A stretch of 64,000 nucleotides of DNA from Bradyrhizobium monzae (GTDB lineage Bacteria; Pseudomonadota; Alphaproteobacteria; Rhizobiales; Xanthobacteraceae). Below, piece after piece: positions 1 through 8,471 of this stretch. The stretch is from contig NZ_JAIRDQ010000006.1 in assembly GCF_021458635.1 (NCBI RefSeq), positions 63,105 through 127,104 on the forward strand, read 5' to 3'. Within the stretch, counting starts at the first letter, position 1; the number at the start of each line of letters is the position of its first letter. The translations under genes were made by a program, and so were the position numbers. Under the pieces are notes generated by a model, which was not told where the DNA came from, made no database searches, and saw nothing but the letters and a program-made list of their open reading frames with translations.

Positions 1-47
1 CGCGAGGCGAAAGCGGCGGGCTGACAAGGCCGCCTGTTGCACCATCG

Positions 48-76
48 AAAGCCCCGGCTCACGCCGGGGCTTTTTT
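48..76 (+). terminator. Rho-independent terminator of an upstream gene
   Basis: An 8-bp GC stem (GCCCCGGC at 51-58 with GCCGGGGC at 63-70), flanked by AAA on the left and a run of six T on the right. A reading frame from base 1 ends in TGA at 22-24, so this is probably the 3' end of a plus-strand gene lying outside the window. The stem could also serve the convergent small membrane protein gene ending at 96. Confidence 0.85.
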
Positions 77-95
77 GTTGTGGCGATAACACCCG

Positions 96-317
96 CTAAA
101 ACACCGCGAGATATTTCAGCAGCGACACAATGCCGATGATGATGACGACGACGCGCGCGATCTGCTTGGCGCGACCGTCCATCGGCAGCATGTTGATGAG
201 ATAGAGAACGAGAATAATGACGAGAAAGGTGACGAGTACGCCGACCAACATCGCAAGGCCCCCTTCAGGCAAATTGCCAACGAGGTCTCTAACGCCCGTC
301 TCACGCGCCGGTTCCAT
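96..317 (-). CDS. Small hydrophobic membrane protein
   Basis: A 73-residue protein with a charged N-terminus, a strong membrane segment at about residues 20-42 (LAMLVGVLVTFLVIILVLYL), a short polar loop containing DGRAKQ, and a second membrane segment at about 52-70. This two-helix layout resembles the small Thivi_2564-type membrane proteins common in alphaproteobacteria, but the function is unknown. It stands alone, convergent with the gene upstream of the window and divergent from the chemoreceptor gene. The family name is from recall, so only 'two-helix membrane protein' is firm. Confidence 0.7.
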   Translation of the reverse strand: MEPARETGVRDLVGNLPEGGLAMLVGVLVTFLVIILVLYLINMLPMDGRAKQIARVVVIIIGIVSLLKYLAVF

Positions 318-526
318 TCGCGCAACCCGCTACAACTTCTAGTAAATGCGTAATTCTACCGGCAGGCTGCCTGCCTAAAACTTTACCCTTTTCGTTTCAG
401 ATGCAGAAACCGTACGGCCTGCGTGCCGCGAACGGTATGCAATTGCCGATGCGACCGCCCCCCGTTTTCCCGATTTTACCGGGGCGTCTTTGCCGAACTT
501 TGAAATGGGAATTTGGGGGGACTTCG

Positions 527-2620
527 ATGCTCAATCGTCTGACCGTGTCCGCGCTGTTGAAGACAGTGATCGCGATCACGTCGATCTGCGTGGTGATCGC
601 ACTCTCGCTCACCGCCTACGAGTCCTGGGATCGCCTGAAGACCGCCAACCGCATCTCGGCGATTGCCGACGCCTCCGCCGATCTATTCAAGGCGATGCAC
701 AATCTGCGGACCGATCGCTCGACCACCTCGCGGCTGCTGAACGCCACCGAACCGATGGACTCCGAGATCGAGAAATATCTGCGCAGCCTGCGTGATGCGC
801 AGATGCCGGCAATGGCACGCGCGCTGGGGCTGCTGCCGAGCATGGACTTCCCGCGATCCGGCACGCTGGTACCGGAGCTCGCGCGCCTCAACAAGCTGCT
901 GATCGAGGAGCAGAAGGAGTTTTGGGAGAACGTCACCAAGCCGAAGGATCAGCGCCGCGCGGGCCTGACCAGGGAATACATGGAGACGACGCAGGGCCTG
1001 CTCGACGTCCTCGACAATCTCGGGAACACGCTGGCCGCCACCGTCAACCATCAGGACGCCGAGATCGACCAATTGCTGTCGATCAAGCAGAACGCCTGGC
1101 TATTGCGCAACACCGCGGGCGAGGCTTCGCTGATCGTCTCGACCGGACTTGCGGCCGGCAAGATCACGCCGGAAGCCCGCTACAACTATACCCAATATGT
1201 CGGCGGCACGAGCGCGATGTGGAAGGCGCTGGAATTGTCGACCTCCGGCATGCAGCTACCGCCGGCGCTCGCCTCCGCCATGGCCGGCGCCAAGACCGCC
1301 TATTTCGAGCCGCAATATCTGACCCTGCGCGACCGCCTCGCCGACGCGCTGGTCAAGGGCGAGAAGGCCGAGATGACGGCCAACCAGTGGAGCCCGCTCA
1401 CGGTCGGCCGCATGGCAAGCGCAGTCGCGGTGGCCGAAGCCGCCCTCGACGCAGCGAGGACGCATACCCTCGATCAACGCGGCGCGGCGCAACGCGCGCT
1501 GATCGTGCAGCTCGTGCTGCTGACGCTCGCGATCGGTCTCGCCGTCGGCGCGATCATGCTGGTCAGCCGCCGCGTCATCAACCCGCTCAACACCATCCGC
1601 GATGCGATGCTCAAGGTCGCGGGCGGCGATCTCGCCGTCGACAGCGGCTATCTCGATCGCAACGACGAGATCGGCGCGCTCGCCGGCGCACTGGAAACCT
1701 TCAAGCAGCAGGCTACCGAAAAGCTCAAGATCGAGGAGCACGAGCGCGAACGTAATGCGGGCGCCGCCGCGCGCCAGCGCGCTGTCGAAGCCTATGTCGG
1801 TGAGTTCGAAGGCGCCGTGCAAAAGACGCTGGGCGAGCTGAATGATGCGTCGGGCCGGATGCGCAAGACCTCGGGCGATCTTTCCGCGGTCTCGCGCCAG
1901 ACCTACGACCGCGTCCAGGTCGCCGGCAAGGCCTCCAACGACGCCTCCATGAGCGTCGACAGCGTCGCGGCCGCCGCCGAAGAGCTCTCGGCCTCGATCA
2001 ATGACATCAGCCAGCAGGCCGCGCATGCCGCCGGGATCGCCGGTCGCGCCGTCACGCAGGCGCGCGAGACCGACGGCACCGTGCAGGGCCTGCAAAAGTC
2101 TGCCGGGCGCATCGGCGAGGTCGTCGGCCTGATCAACACGATCGCGGCGCAGACCAATCTGCTCGCGCTCAACGCCACCATCGAAGCCGCGCGCGCCGGC
2201 GAAGCGGGCCGTGGCTTTGCGGTCGTCGCCTCCGAGGTGAAGTCGCTGGCAAGCCAGACGGCGAAGGCGACGGAGGAAATCTCCGAGCAGATCGCCGACA
2301 TCCAGAAGGTCGCCGGCGATGCCATCCACGCGATCCAGACCATCGGCGGCATCATCGGCGAGGTCAACGAGGTCGCGACCGCGATTGCGGCTGCCGTGCA
2401 GGAGCAGGGCGCGGCGACGCAGGAGATCACGCGCAGCACCCAATATGCGGCGCAGGGCACCAAGAATGTCTCCGACAACATCACCGGCGTGAAGGCAGAT
2501 GCGGACGCAGCGGCCGCGGCCGCCGACAATGTGAAGAGCGCATCCGAGATGCTCGAGACCCAGAGCAACCAGCTCGGCCACGAGGTCAGCGACTTCCTCG
2601 GCAAGATCCGCGCGGCATAA
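527..2620 (+). CDS. Methyl-accepting chemotaxis protein
   Basis: Transmembrane chemoreceptor that passes a periplasmic signal to CheA/CheW. From the start at 527 it is 697 residues: TM1 at about 9-32, a periplasmic helical sensor region of about 290 residues, TM2 at about 325-347, a HAMP domain following SRRVINPLNTIRDAM, and a long cytoplasmic signalling coiled coil. The hairpin tip is recognisable (NTIAAQTNLLALNATIEAAR, about residue 540). I chose the ATG at 527 because a GGGGGG purine tract precedes it and TM1 begins right after it; the frame is open back to 401 but that leader looks like noise. No C-terminal CheR-binding pentapeptide is present. The ligand is unknown, and no chemotaxis operon is adjacent. 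Confidence 0.95.
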   Translation: MLNRLTVSALLKTVIAITSICVVIALSLTAYESWDRLKTANRISAIADASADLFKAMHNLRTDRSTTSRLLNATEPMDSEIEKYLRSLRDAQMPAMARALGLLPSMDFPRSGTLVPELARLNKLLIEEQKEFWENVTKPKDQRRAGLTREYMETTQGLLDVLDNLGNTLAATVNHQDAEIDQLLSIKQNAWLLRNTAGEASLIVSTGLAAGKITPEARYNYTQYVGGTSAMWKALELSTSGMQLPPALASAMAGAKTAYFEPQYLTLRDRLADALVKGEKAEMTANQWSPLTVGRMASAVAVAEAALDAARTHTLDQRGAAQRALIVQLVLLTLAIGLAVGAIMLVSRRVINPLNTIRDAMLKVAGGDLAVDSGYLDRNDEIGALAGALETFKQQATEKLKIEEHERERNAGAAARQRAVEAYVGEFEGAVQKTLGELNDASGRMRKTSGDLSAVSRQTYDRVQVAGKASNDASMSVDSVAAAAEELSASINDISQQAAHAAGIAGRAVTQARETDGTVQGLQKSAGRIGEVVGLINTIAAQTNLLALNATIEAARAGEAGRGFAVVASEVKSLASQTAKATEEISEQIADIQKVAGDAIHAIQTIGGIIGEVNEVATAIAAAVQEQGAATQEITRSTQYAAQGTKNVSDNITGVKADADAAAAAADNVKSASEMLETQSNQLGHEVSDFLGKIRAA

Positions 2621-2638
2621 GCAACGCTGGTCCTGGTC

Positions 2639-3292
2639 CTACTCCTTCGCCACCACCGGCACTTGGTGGAATTTTGCGCGGATCTTTTCCGGCAATGGCG
2701 AGAAGTTCATCGCGACACCGCGGCGCTCGTTGGCGTTGCGGTTGGCAACGACGAGGCCGTCGCTGCCTGCCACGATATCACCTTTGCGCAGGGTCGGGTC
2801 GTCCTCGGCCTTGAGCGAAGCGAGGCCGGCCGGATCCTTGCCGTTGCAGGTGCACCCGGACACGATCTCATTGCGATAGCGGAAGGCGTTCGGCAGATCG
2901 GAATAGGACTTGCCGCTGTCGGTCGTGGCGTCGTCGATGTTGCTGCCATAGACCAGCGAGGTCTCTGACGCCGGGCAGAAGCTCTTGCAGGATTGCGCCT
3001 TGCTCTCGGCATCGTTGCCTTGCGCCGGGAAATAACGCCCGTCACAACCACGCACGCAATAGGCCGTGCCGCCGCCATAGGACGCGCGCTGGCGCGGCGT
3101 GTCGTAGCGCGGCATGTCGTCGTTCGGGAACGGCACCCGGATTTCCGGCGGCGGCCGCATGCGGAAACCGCCGAACAGCGCCGAGAAAAAATCCTCCGCA
3201 TGCGCCGAAGGCGCCAGCGCAAGGCCGAGGGAAGCGATCGTGACGAACGCGGCCGCTCCGCCAGCCAATCTGCCGATCGAACGTCTCATCAT
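2639..3292 (-). CDS. DUF2865 secreted protein
   Basis: A 217-residue exported protein. A Sec-type signal peptide covers about residues 1-32 (ending SAHA). The rest matches what I know of the DUF2865 family of alphaproteobacteria: a Cys-rich core with YCVRGCDGRYF, CKSFCPAS and GCTCNGKD. The paired cysteines suggest disulfides in the periplasm or cell envelope. No enzymatic motif is visible. It lies 18 bp downstream of the L,D-transpeptidase gene on the same strand, so the two are likely co-transcribed and both act in the envelope. Two ATG codons in tandem open the gene. Confidence 0.85.
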   Translation of the reverse strand: MMRRSIGRLAGGAAAFVTIASLGLALAPSAHAEDFFSALFGGFRMRPPPEIRVPFPNDDMPRYDTPRQRASYGGGTAYCVRGCDGRYFPAQGNDAESKAQSCKSFCPASETSLVYGSNIDDATTDSGKSYSDLPNAFRYRNEIVSGCTCNGKDPAGLASLKAEDDPTLRKGDIVAGSDGLVVANRNANERRGVAMNFSPLPEKIRAKFHQVPVVAKE

Positions 3293-3310
3293 GTGACCTC
3301 ACTTAAACTC

Positions 3311-4093
3311 TTAGTCCACCGACGACGGTGCCGAAATGTTCAGCGCCTGGCGGCCGGAGGGCAGCGTCGTTACCGCCGGCCGCTGCTTGCGCACGGGATC
3401 GCCGCCGCGCGCCATCAGCGGCGCTTTCTTCGGCAGCACCACGACCCTGGCGCCGACATTGACGCGACTGAAGAGGTCGCTCACGTCCTCATTGGTGAGG
3501 CGGATGCAGCCGGAGGAGACGAACTTACCGATCGTGGTCGGATCGTTGGTGCCGTGGATGCGGTATTCGCTGGAGCCAAGATACATCGCGCGGGCGCCGA
3601 GCGGATTACCGGGGCCGCCGGCGACGAAGCGCGGCAGATAGGGCTGACGCGCGATCATCTCTGCCGGCGGGTGCCAATCCGGCCATTCCGCCTTGCGGGT
3701 GATGCTTTGCACGCCCGACCAGGTGAAACCTTCGCGGCCGACGCCGACGCCGTAGCGCATGGCGCGGCCGTTGCCGAGCACATAATAGAGATAGGTGTTG
3801 GCGGTATCGATGACGATGGTGCCGGCGGGCTCGTTACGGTCGAAGCTGACGATCTGACGGCGCAGGCGATCGGGCAATGCCGCATCCTCGTCGGCCGCCT
3901 GCGGCGCCTCGCTCGCATAGCCCTGCGAATAATAGGACTGGTCCTGCGGCAGATAGGCCTGCGGCCGCACCGGCGAATAGCCGAGCGTTTGAGCCTGCGC
4001 TGCGAACGGCACCGTCAGCAGGGCTGTCGCAAAGGCAAAAGCGGTGACGACGCGCGGCGAGAAGCTGCGACCGACTGCGAAGAACTTTGTCAT
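3311..4093 (-). CDS. L,D-transpeptidase (YkuD/ErfK family)
   Basis: A 260-residue periplasmic enzyme that forms 3-3 peptidoglycan cross-links or attaches proteins to peptidoglycan. After a signal peptide (about residues 1-34, ending AAQAQ) comes the YkuD domain. Its catalytic signature is complete: HGTNDP, then SSGCIRLTNEDV with the nucleophilic Cys. I used the ATG at 4093, preceded by GGGGC and directly followed by the signal peptide, rather than the longer open frame starting at 4201. It is divergent from the permease gene at 4259 and upstream of the DUF2865 gene. Confidence 0.92.
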   Translation of the reverse strand: MTKFFAVGRSFSPRVVTAFAFATALLTVPFAAQAQTLGYSPVRPQAYLPQDQSYYSQGYASEAPQAADEDAALPDRLRRQIVSFDRNEPAGTIVIDTANTYLYYVLGNGRAMRYGVGVGREGFTWSGVQSITRKAEWPDWHPPAEMIARQPYLPRFVAGGPGNPLGARAMYLGSSEYRIHGTNDPTTIGKFVSSGCIRLTNEDVSDLFSRVNVGARVVVLPKKAPLMARGGDPVRKQRPAVTTLPSGRQALNISAPSSVD

Positions 4094-4258
4094 GGTGCTG
4101 CCCCGTGTGATGTTTGCATCTTGAGTGATGCGGCTTCCCAACAAACGCAGCAGAACCGACTCAAGTTCCGCCCGCTCCTGCGGCAACGACGTCACAGTCA
4201 AGCGAGTACAACTTCACGAAGCCGCGATGGAACCGCAGCAGGCGTCGGGAGTTTCCTG

Positions 4259-5416
4259 ATGACCAAATGGGCGCCCGGACACCTCCGTGCGGGGAGAGAA
4301 ATTGTGCGCGTCCTTCCCAGTGAACGTCTGATTTCCGGCAATGACGAGGGTACTCCGCTTCCCGACAGCCATACCGAGCTGCCGCCGGTGATCCGGCGCA
4401 CCGAGTTCGTTGCCTTTGCGCTTGCCGGCCTGCTCCTGATCGCCATCGTCGCCGTGCTCTACGTTGCCAAGGGGTTTTTCCTGCCGGTCGTGATGGCCAT
4501 CGTCGCCGGCACCATGCTGTCGCCGGCCGCGACCTTTCTGGAAAAGCGGCACGTGCCGCGGGCCCTCGGCGCCGTGCTCATCGTGATCGCGGTGACCGCT
4601 ATGGTCGCTTTCATCTTCGCGCTGATTGCCGCACCTGCCATGGAATGGAGCTCGCGTCTGCCGGAGCTGGGCGCGCAGCTCAAGGATAAGATGCACGTCT
4701 TCGACCGGCCCCTGGCGCTGTGGCGAGAGCTGCAAACCATGGTCGGTGGCTCTGAGGGATTACCGAACCTCCAGTTGCCCAAGTTCGAATGGGTGCAGCC
4801 GACGCTGGAATTCCTGTCACCGACTTTCGCCGAATTCCTGCTGTTTTTCGCCACCCTGATCCTGTTCATCGCGAGCTGGCGTGACCTGCGGCGCGCCATG
4901 ATCATGAATTTCAGCGATCGCGACGCGCGGCTGCGCACGTTGCGGATCCTGAACGAGATCGAGGTCCATCTCGGCAACTACCTCCTGACCGTGACCGTCA
5001 TCAATATCGGCGTCGGCATTGCAGCCGGTATCGTCTGTGCGGTCACCGGAATGCCCAATCCGGCGGGCCTGGGTGCGCTCGCGGCGACGCTCAACTTCAT
5101 CCCGATCATCGGGCCGGTCGCCATGTTCGTCATATTGGCCGTCGTCGGCGTCGTGGCGTTCCCGACCATCGGCGGCGGACTGGCTGCGGCGATCGCCTTT
5201 GGAGGGATTACCTTCATGGAGGGGCACTTCGTCACGCCGACCATCATCGGCCGCAGACTGGCGCTCAATGCGCTCGCCGTGTTCATCGCACTGGCGTTCT
5301 GGACCTGGCTGTGGGGACCGATGGGCGCATTCCTGTCGTCTCCGCTCCTCATCGTCGGACTGATTCTGAAGGAGCATCTGTTGCCGGAGAATTCGCCGCA
5401 ATTGCCGCAGGGATGA
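4259..5416 (+). CDS. AI-2E family transporter (PerM/YdiK type)
   Basis: A 385-residue polytopic membrane protein of the AI-2E/UPF0118 permease family. Features seen: an early pair of helices (FVAFALAGLLLIAIVAVLYV then FFLPVVMAIVAGTML), a large soluble loop at about residues 125-190, and a C-terminal block of helices containing TLNFIPIIGPVAM and the conserved EGHFVTPTIIGRRLALN. The ATG at 4259 is preceded by GGGAG at 4246-4250; the frame is open much further upstream but that part is antisense to the transpeptidase and DUF2865 genes. The substrate cannot be read from sequence; members export various compounds or ions, and autoinducer-2 is only one. Confidence 0.88.
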   Translation: MTKWAPGHLRAGREIVRVLPSERLISGNDEGTPLPDSHTELPPVIRRTEFVAFALAGLLLIAIVAVLYVAKGFFLPVVMAIVAGTMLSPAATFLEKRHVPRALGAVLIVIAVTAMVAFIFALIAAPAMEWSSRLPELGAQLKDKMHVFDRPLALWRELQTMVGGSEGLPNLQLPKFEWVQPTLEFLSPTFAEFLLFFATLILFIASWRDLRRAMIMNFSDRDARLRTLRILNEIEVHLGNYLLTVTVINIGVGIAAGIVCAVTGMPNPAGLGALAATLNFIPIIGPVAMFVILAVVGVVAFPTIGGGLAAAIAFGGITFMEGHFVTPTIIGRRLALNALAVFIALAFWTWLWGPMGAFLSSPLLIVGLILKEHLLPENSPQLPQG

Positions 5417-5492
5417 CGGGCTCCGCAAACGGAACTTCCGCCACAACCAAACGTTTTCCGCCCATCTCACCGCCAACAGTTCGGAGCTTGTG

Positions 5493-5864
5493 ATGTCAAT
5501 AGCCGATGGCGAAGCCAGAATGAGAGACTGGACCGACAAAGCCACCGCAGAGCGCCTCGAGAAGGATGTAGCAGCCGTGAAAAGCGATATCGCCGCCCTC
5601 ACCGACCAGATCACCGACGCCCTCAACACGTTCGCCAACGCGACGGGCAAGCAGGCCCGGCGCGGTTACAAGCAGGCGCGCGACAACGTGGATTCGACGC
5701 TCGACGACTTCTCCGAGCGCGGCAGCGCCATGATGGACGCAGCGCAGGATGCCTATGGCTCGATTGAGGAGACGCTGGAAGACGCGATCACGCAGCGGCC
5801 GCTCGCGACCGTCGGTGTCGCGCTCGGCATCGGCTTCCTGATCGGCTTCGCCTGGCGCCGCTAG
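5493..5864 (+). CDS. ElaB/YqjD (DUF883)-like ribosome/membrane anchor protein
   Basis: A 123-residue protein with a long amphipathic, Ala- and charge-rich helical region (about 15-95, probable coiled coil) and one C-terminal membrane segment (VGVALGIGFLIGFAWRR). That layout is the signature of the DUF883/ElaB-YqjD tail-anchored proteins. I used the ATG at 5493, six bases after GGAG; an overlapping GTG at 5490 is possible. The next gene, at 5955, encodes another small membrane protein with a phage-holin-like profile, a pairing often seen in rhizobia. Confidence 0.8.
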   Translation: MSIADGEARMRDWTDKATAERLEKDVAAVKSDIAALTDQITDALNTFANATGKQARRGYKQARDNVDSTLDDFSERGSAMMDAAQDAYGSIEETLEDAITQRPLATVGVALGIGFLIGFAWRR

Positions 5865-5954
5865 GGCGCATGATGAATTTTGAGGTCACGACGGCCTCCG
5901 TCGCCGTGACCGGCACGTGACGAATTGGCTTGTGGGGACCTGAGGAGCAAGACC

Positions 5955-6407
5955 GTGTTCCAGCGCATCATCGACGGCATCAGCGCATCGACCGGCACGA
6001 CTGTGCGGCTGACCTCGCTGGCGGCGGGCGCGGCGTTCGCGCTGTTCATCACGACATGCTTCCTCTGCGCGGCGGCCTTCATCTCGGTGCTGGAAAAATA
6101 CGGTCCCGTGCAGGCTTGCCTTGCGGGCGCCGGCATCTTCTTCCTGCTGACGCTTGCGGCCGCAGGAAGCTATTGGGGCTACAAGCGCGAGATGCGGAAA
6201 CGCGCCCGCATCGCCGCAGAGCGCGCCGCGAAGGCGGCGCCGAGCATGCTCGCCGACCCCATGCTGATCGCAACCGGCTTGCAGATCGTCCGCGCCATCG
6301 GCGTCAAGCGCCTGTTGCCGATCCTGGCCATCGGCAGTGTTGCGCTCGGAATCATGGCAAGCCGCGCCGGCACCGCGGATGAGACATCAGTCGAGCCGGC
6401 AGAGTAA
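5955..6407 (+). CDS. Small membrane protein, phage-holin-superfamily-like
   Basis: A 150-residue protein with two adjacent membrane segments (about 20-45 and 55-80), a basic linker (KREMRKRARIAAERAAK) and a weaker hydrophobic C-terminal segment. It resembles the DUF1469/phage-holin-like small membrane proteins that accompany DUF883 genes. The GTG at 5955 sits seven bases after GAGGAG (5942-5947), which decides the start over the in-frame TTG at 5925. It is probably translated from the same message as the upstream DUF883-like gene. Function unknown. Confidence 0.72.
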   Translation: MFQRIIDGISASTGTTVRLTSLAAGAAFALFITTCFLCAAAFISVLEKYGPVQACLAGAGIFFLLTLAAAGSYWGYKREMRKRARIAAERAAKAAPSMLADPMLIATGLQIVRAIGVKRLLPILAIGSVALGIMASRAGTADETSVEPAE

Positions 6408-6510
6408 GGGTCGAGATCTCGTTAAGAAAGTTGCGCTGCCGGCCGGGCAAGCAAGCTCGCGGGAATTGAACAGCCCATCTCTGCGCAATTATTCATCAAT
6501 GACCCCAAAA

Positions 6511-6551
6511 CCGTCCGCCTTCACGTAATCGCTACTCGGATAGGCGGACGG
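6511..6551. repeat. 10-bp perfect inverted repeat upstream of the OpgC-like gene
   Basis: CCGTCCGCCT at 6511-6520 is the exact reverse complement of AGGCGGACGG at 6542-6551, with a 21-base spacer. There is no T run, so it is not a classical terminator. It ends 45 bp before the ATG of the OpgC-like gene and could be a 5'-UTR hairpin, a protein-binding site, or an end point for transcription from the gene before. Confidence 0.6.
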
Positions 6552-6596
6552 TTGCCGCTAAAAGCATCGCCCCTGATTCCAAAAGCCATTTTCGCA

Positions 6597-7739
6597 ATGA
6601 AGCCGTCCGTCAAGGCTAACCTCGCCGCATTCGACCACGACGCAAGGCTGTATTTGACGCTCGGCATTGCGACCTGGTCGGTCTTCGTCGATCACATCCC
6701 GAACAATGTCGTCAACCTGCTGACGCTGCGCAACTTCGGCTTCAGCGGCGCGGCCGACCTGTTCGTGTTCGTGGTGGGCTATGGCGTTGCCATCATCCAC
6801 GGCAAGATGGCGCTAGAGCGCGGCTATGTCGTCGCCGCGACGCGCATCTTCCGCCGCGTCTGGCGGCTCTATGCCGCCTATGTCGTGCTGTTCGTGATCT
6901 ACATCGACACCATCGCCTATGTCGCCTCGCAATCGATGGCGCCAGAGATCATCAGCGACTACAACATCTCGGGAATACTCGAGCATCCGCTGCGCATCCT
7001 GGTCCGTGGCCTCGTGCTTCAGGAAGAGCCGCTGAACCTCGACCTGCTGCAATTGATGATCCCGCTGATGGCGTTCTTTCCGTTTGCCCTGTGGGGGCTG
7101 CTGCGGCGCCCGAACGTGACGCTGGCGCTCTCTGTCGCGTTCTATTTCGCGGCGCGCTGGTTCGAGTGGGGTTTCCGGACCTACCCGGACCAGGAATGGA
7201 CGTTCAACCCGTACTGCTGGCAGATGCTGATGGTGTTGGGCGGCTGGTTTGCCGTCACCGGCGCGTCGGGCAGCGCCTTGCGCAACCTGCCCTGGCTCCG
7301 CATGCTGGCGGGCGCCTATCTGGTGTCGGCGATGGCCATCACCCTGATGCGTCATTCGCCGACATTGTCCGCCTATTTGCCGGATGTCGTACTTGAGGGC
7401 ATCTCGCCGACCGACAAGGAAAACCTCGCGCCGTATCGCGTGATTCATTTCCTCGCGCTCGCTTTCATCGCGACCCACCTCATCCCGGCCGACCATCCGG
7501 GGCTGCAATGGAAGCCGCTCCAGATGGTGATCAAATGCGGCGAGGAATGGCTCGCCGTGTTCTGCGTTGGCGTATTCCTGTCCTTCGCCGGCCATCTCAT
7601 CCTGATCACCGGCGCCAATCTGGTCGTGATGCAGATCGGGGTGAGCCTTGCCGGTTTCGCGGCGATGACGGCGGTGGCCTATTACATCTCCTGGTCGAAG
7701 CGTCAGGATGAGCCGGCAGCCTTACGGCAGCGTGCCTAG
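6597..7739 (+). CDS. OpgC domain membrane protein
   Basis: A 380-residue integral membrane protein with about ten hydrophobic segments. Motifs fit the OpgC_C family (acyltransferase-3-like proteins; OpgC succinylates periplasmic glucans in some bacteria): early DHIPNNVVNLLTLRNFGFS, then FVVGYGVAIIHGK, then LQLMIPLMAFFPF. The ATG at 6597 fits the family N-terminus; a TTG at 6552 would add 15 residues and overlap the inverted repeat. The actual substrate is unknown. The next gene encodes a TetR regulator on the same strand, 123 bp away. Confidence 0.85.
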   Translation: MKPSVKANLAAFDHDARLYLTLGIATWSVFVDHIPNNVVNLLTLRNFGFSGAADLFVFVVGYGVAIIHGKMALERGYVVAATRIFRRVWRLYAAYVVLFVIYIDTIAYVASQSMAPEIISDYNISGILEHPLRILVRGLVLQEEPLNLDLLQLMIPLMAFFPFALWGLLRRPNVTLALSVAFYFAARWFEWGFRTYPDQEWTFNPYCWQMLMVLGGWFAVTGASGSALRNLPWLRMLAGAYLVSAMAITLMRHSPTLSAYLPDVVLEGISPTDKENLAPYRVIHFLALAFIATHLIPADHPGLQWKPLQMVIKCGEEWLAVFCVGVFLSFAGHLILITGANLVVMQIGVSLAGFAAMTAVAYYISWSKRQDEPAALRQRA

Positions 7740-7862
7740 GCACGGCGAGGCCCCAAGGCTCTCGCGCGATTTCGCTAGGCCGGAGACCTCGGCTACGCTA
7801 TGCGGGACGAGGGGGGCAGCCTTTGGGAATGGCGGCCTCTGCGCAGGGAGACCGACTTGGTC

Positions 7863-8471
7863 ATGGCGAAAGGCACGAGCGATGCGGCCGAGGGCGCCCC
7901 CCGGCGCGGCCGACCGCGCTCGATCGAGACCACGAACGCCATCCTCGAAAGCGCTTATACGCTGATGGCGACGACCGGCCTTGCCGCGACCACGATCGAT
8001 GCCGTCGCGCGTCACTCCAACGTCTCCAAGATGACAATCTACAAATGGTGGCCGTCGCGTGAGGCGCTGTTGATCGACGCCTTCCTCCATCACGCCGCGC
8101 AAATGCTACCGCTGCCCCCGGTGAGCGCGGGCACGCCCGCGGCGCGCGCACGCCGTCACGCTGCGGCCTATGCCGAAGCCTTGCAGGGCGAGTTCGGCAA
8201 GGTGCAGCTTGCGGTCATCTCCGAATGCATCTCCAAGACCGGCTCGGCGAAGCTGTTCTATGCCCGCTACCTCCAGTTCCGCCGCGATGCGCTGGTGGAT
8301 ATGATCGCGACCGGCCAACATGACGGCAGCATTCTGGCCGAAGCTCCGGCGGAAGACCTCTACGACGCCATCTATGGCAGCCTGTTCTACCGCTACGTCT
8401 TCGGCATCGCGCCGATCACGCCCGCTTATGCGCGCAACCTGGTCGACCTCGTGTTGCGGCCGAAGGGTTAG
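7863..8471 (+). CDS. TetR/AcrR family transcriptional regulator
   Basis: About 202 residues. The N-terminal helix-turn-helix is clear (residues about 20-65: TTNAILESAYTLMATTGLAA, then ARHSNVSKMTIYKWWPSREA). The C-terminal ligand-binding half is helical and unrecognised. I used the ATG at 7863; a TTG at 7857 has slightly better spacing from GGGAG near 7845 and would add two residues. The target is unknown; the OpgC-like gene upstream is the nearest candidate. Its TAG stop overlaps, on the other strand, the TAA stop of the convergent kinase gene (the four bases TTAG at 8468-8471). Confidence 0.9.
   Translation: MAKGTSDAAEGAPRRGRPRSIETTNAILESAYTLMATTGLAATTIDAVARHSNVSKMTIYKWWPSREALLIDAFLHHAAQMLPLPPVSAGTPAARARRHAAAYAEALQGEFGKVQLAVISECISKTGSAKLFYARYLQFRRDALVDMIATGQHDGSILAEAPAEDLYDAIYGSLFYRYVFGIAPITPAYARNLVDLVLRPKG

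Noticed and set aside
1256..2581. 441-codon minus-strand frame across the chemoreceptor gene
   Set aside because: Antisense shadow of the repetitive, Ala/Glu-rich MCP coiled coil.
2993..4258. Long 5' extension of the AI-2E transporter frame
   Set aside because: It is antisense to the DUF2865 and L,D-transpeptidase genes and rich in Arg/His/Ala noise; the family N-terminus and a ribosome site fit the ATG at 4259.
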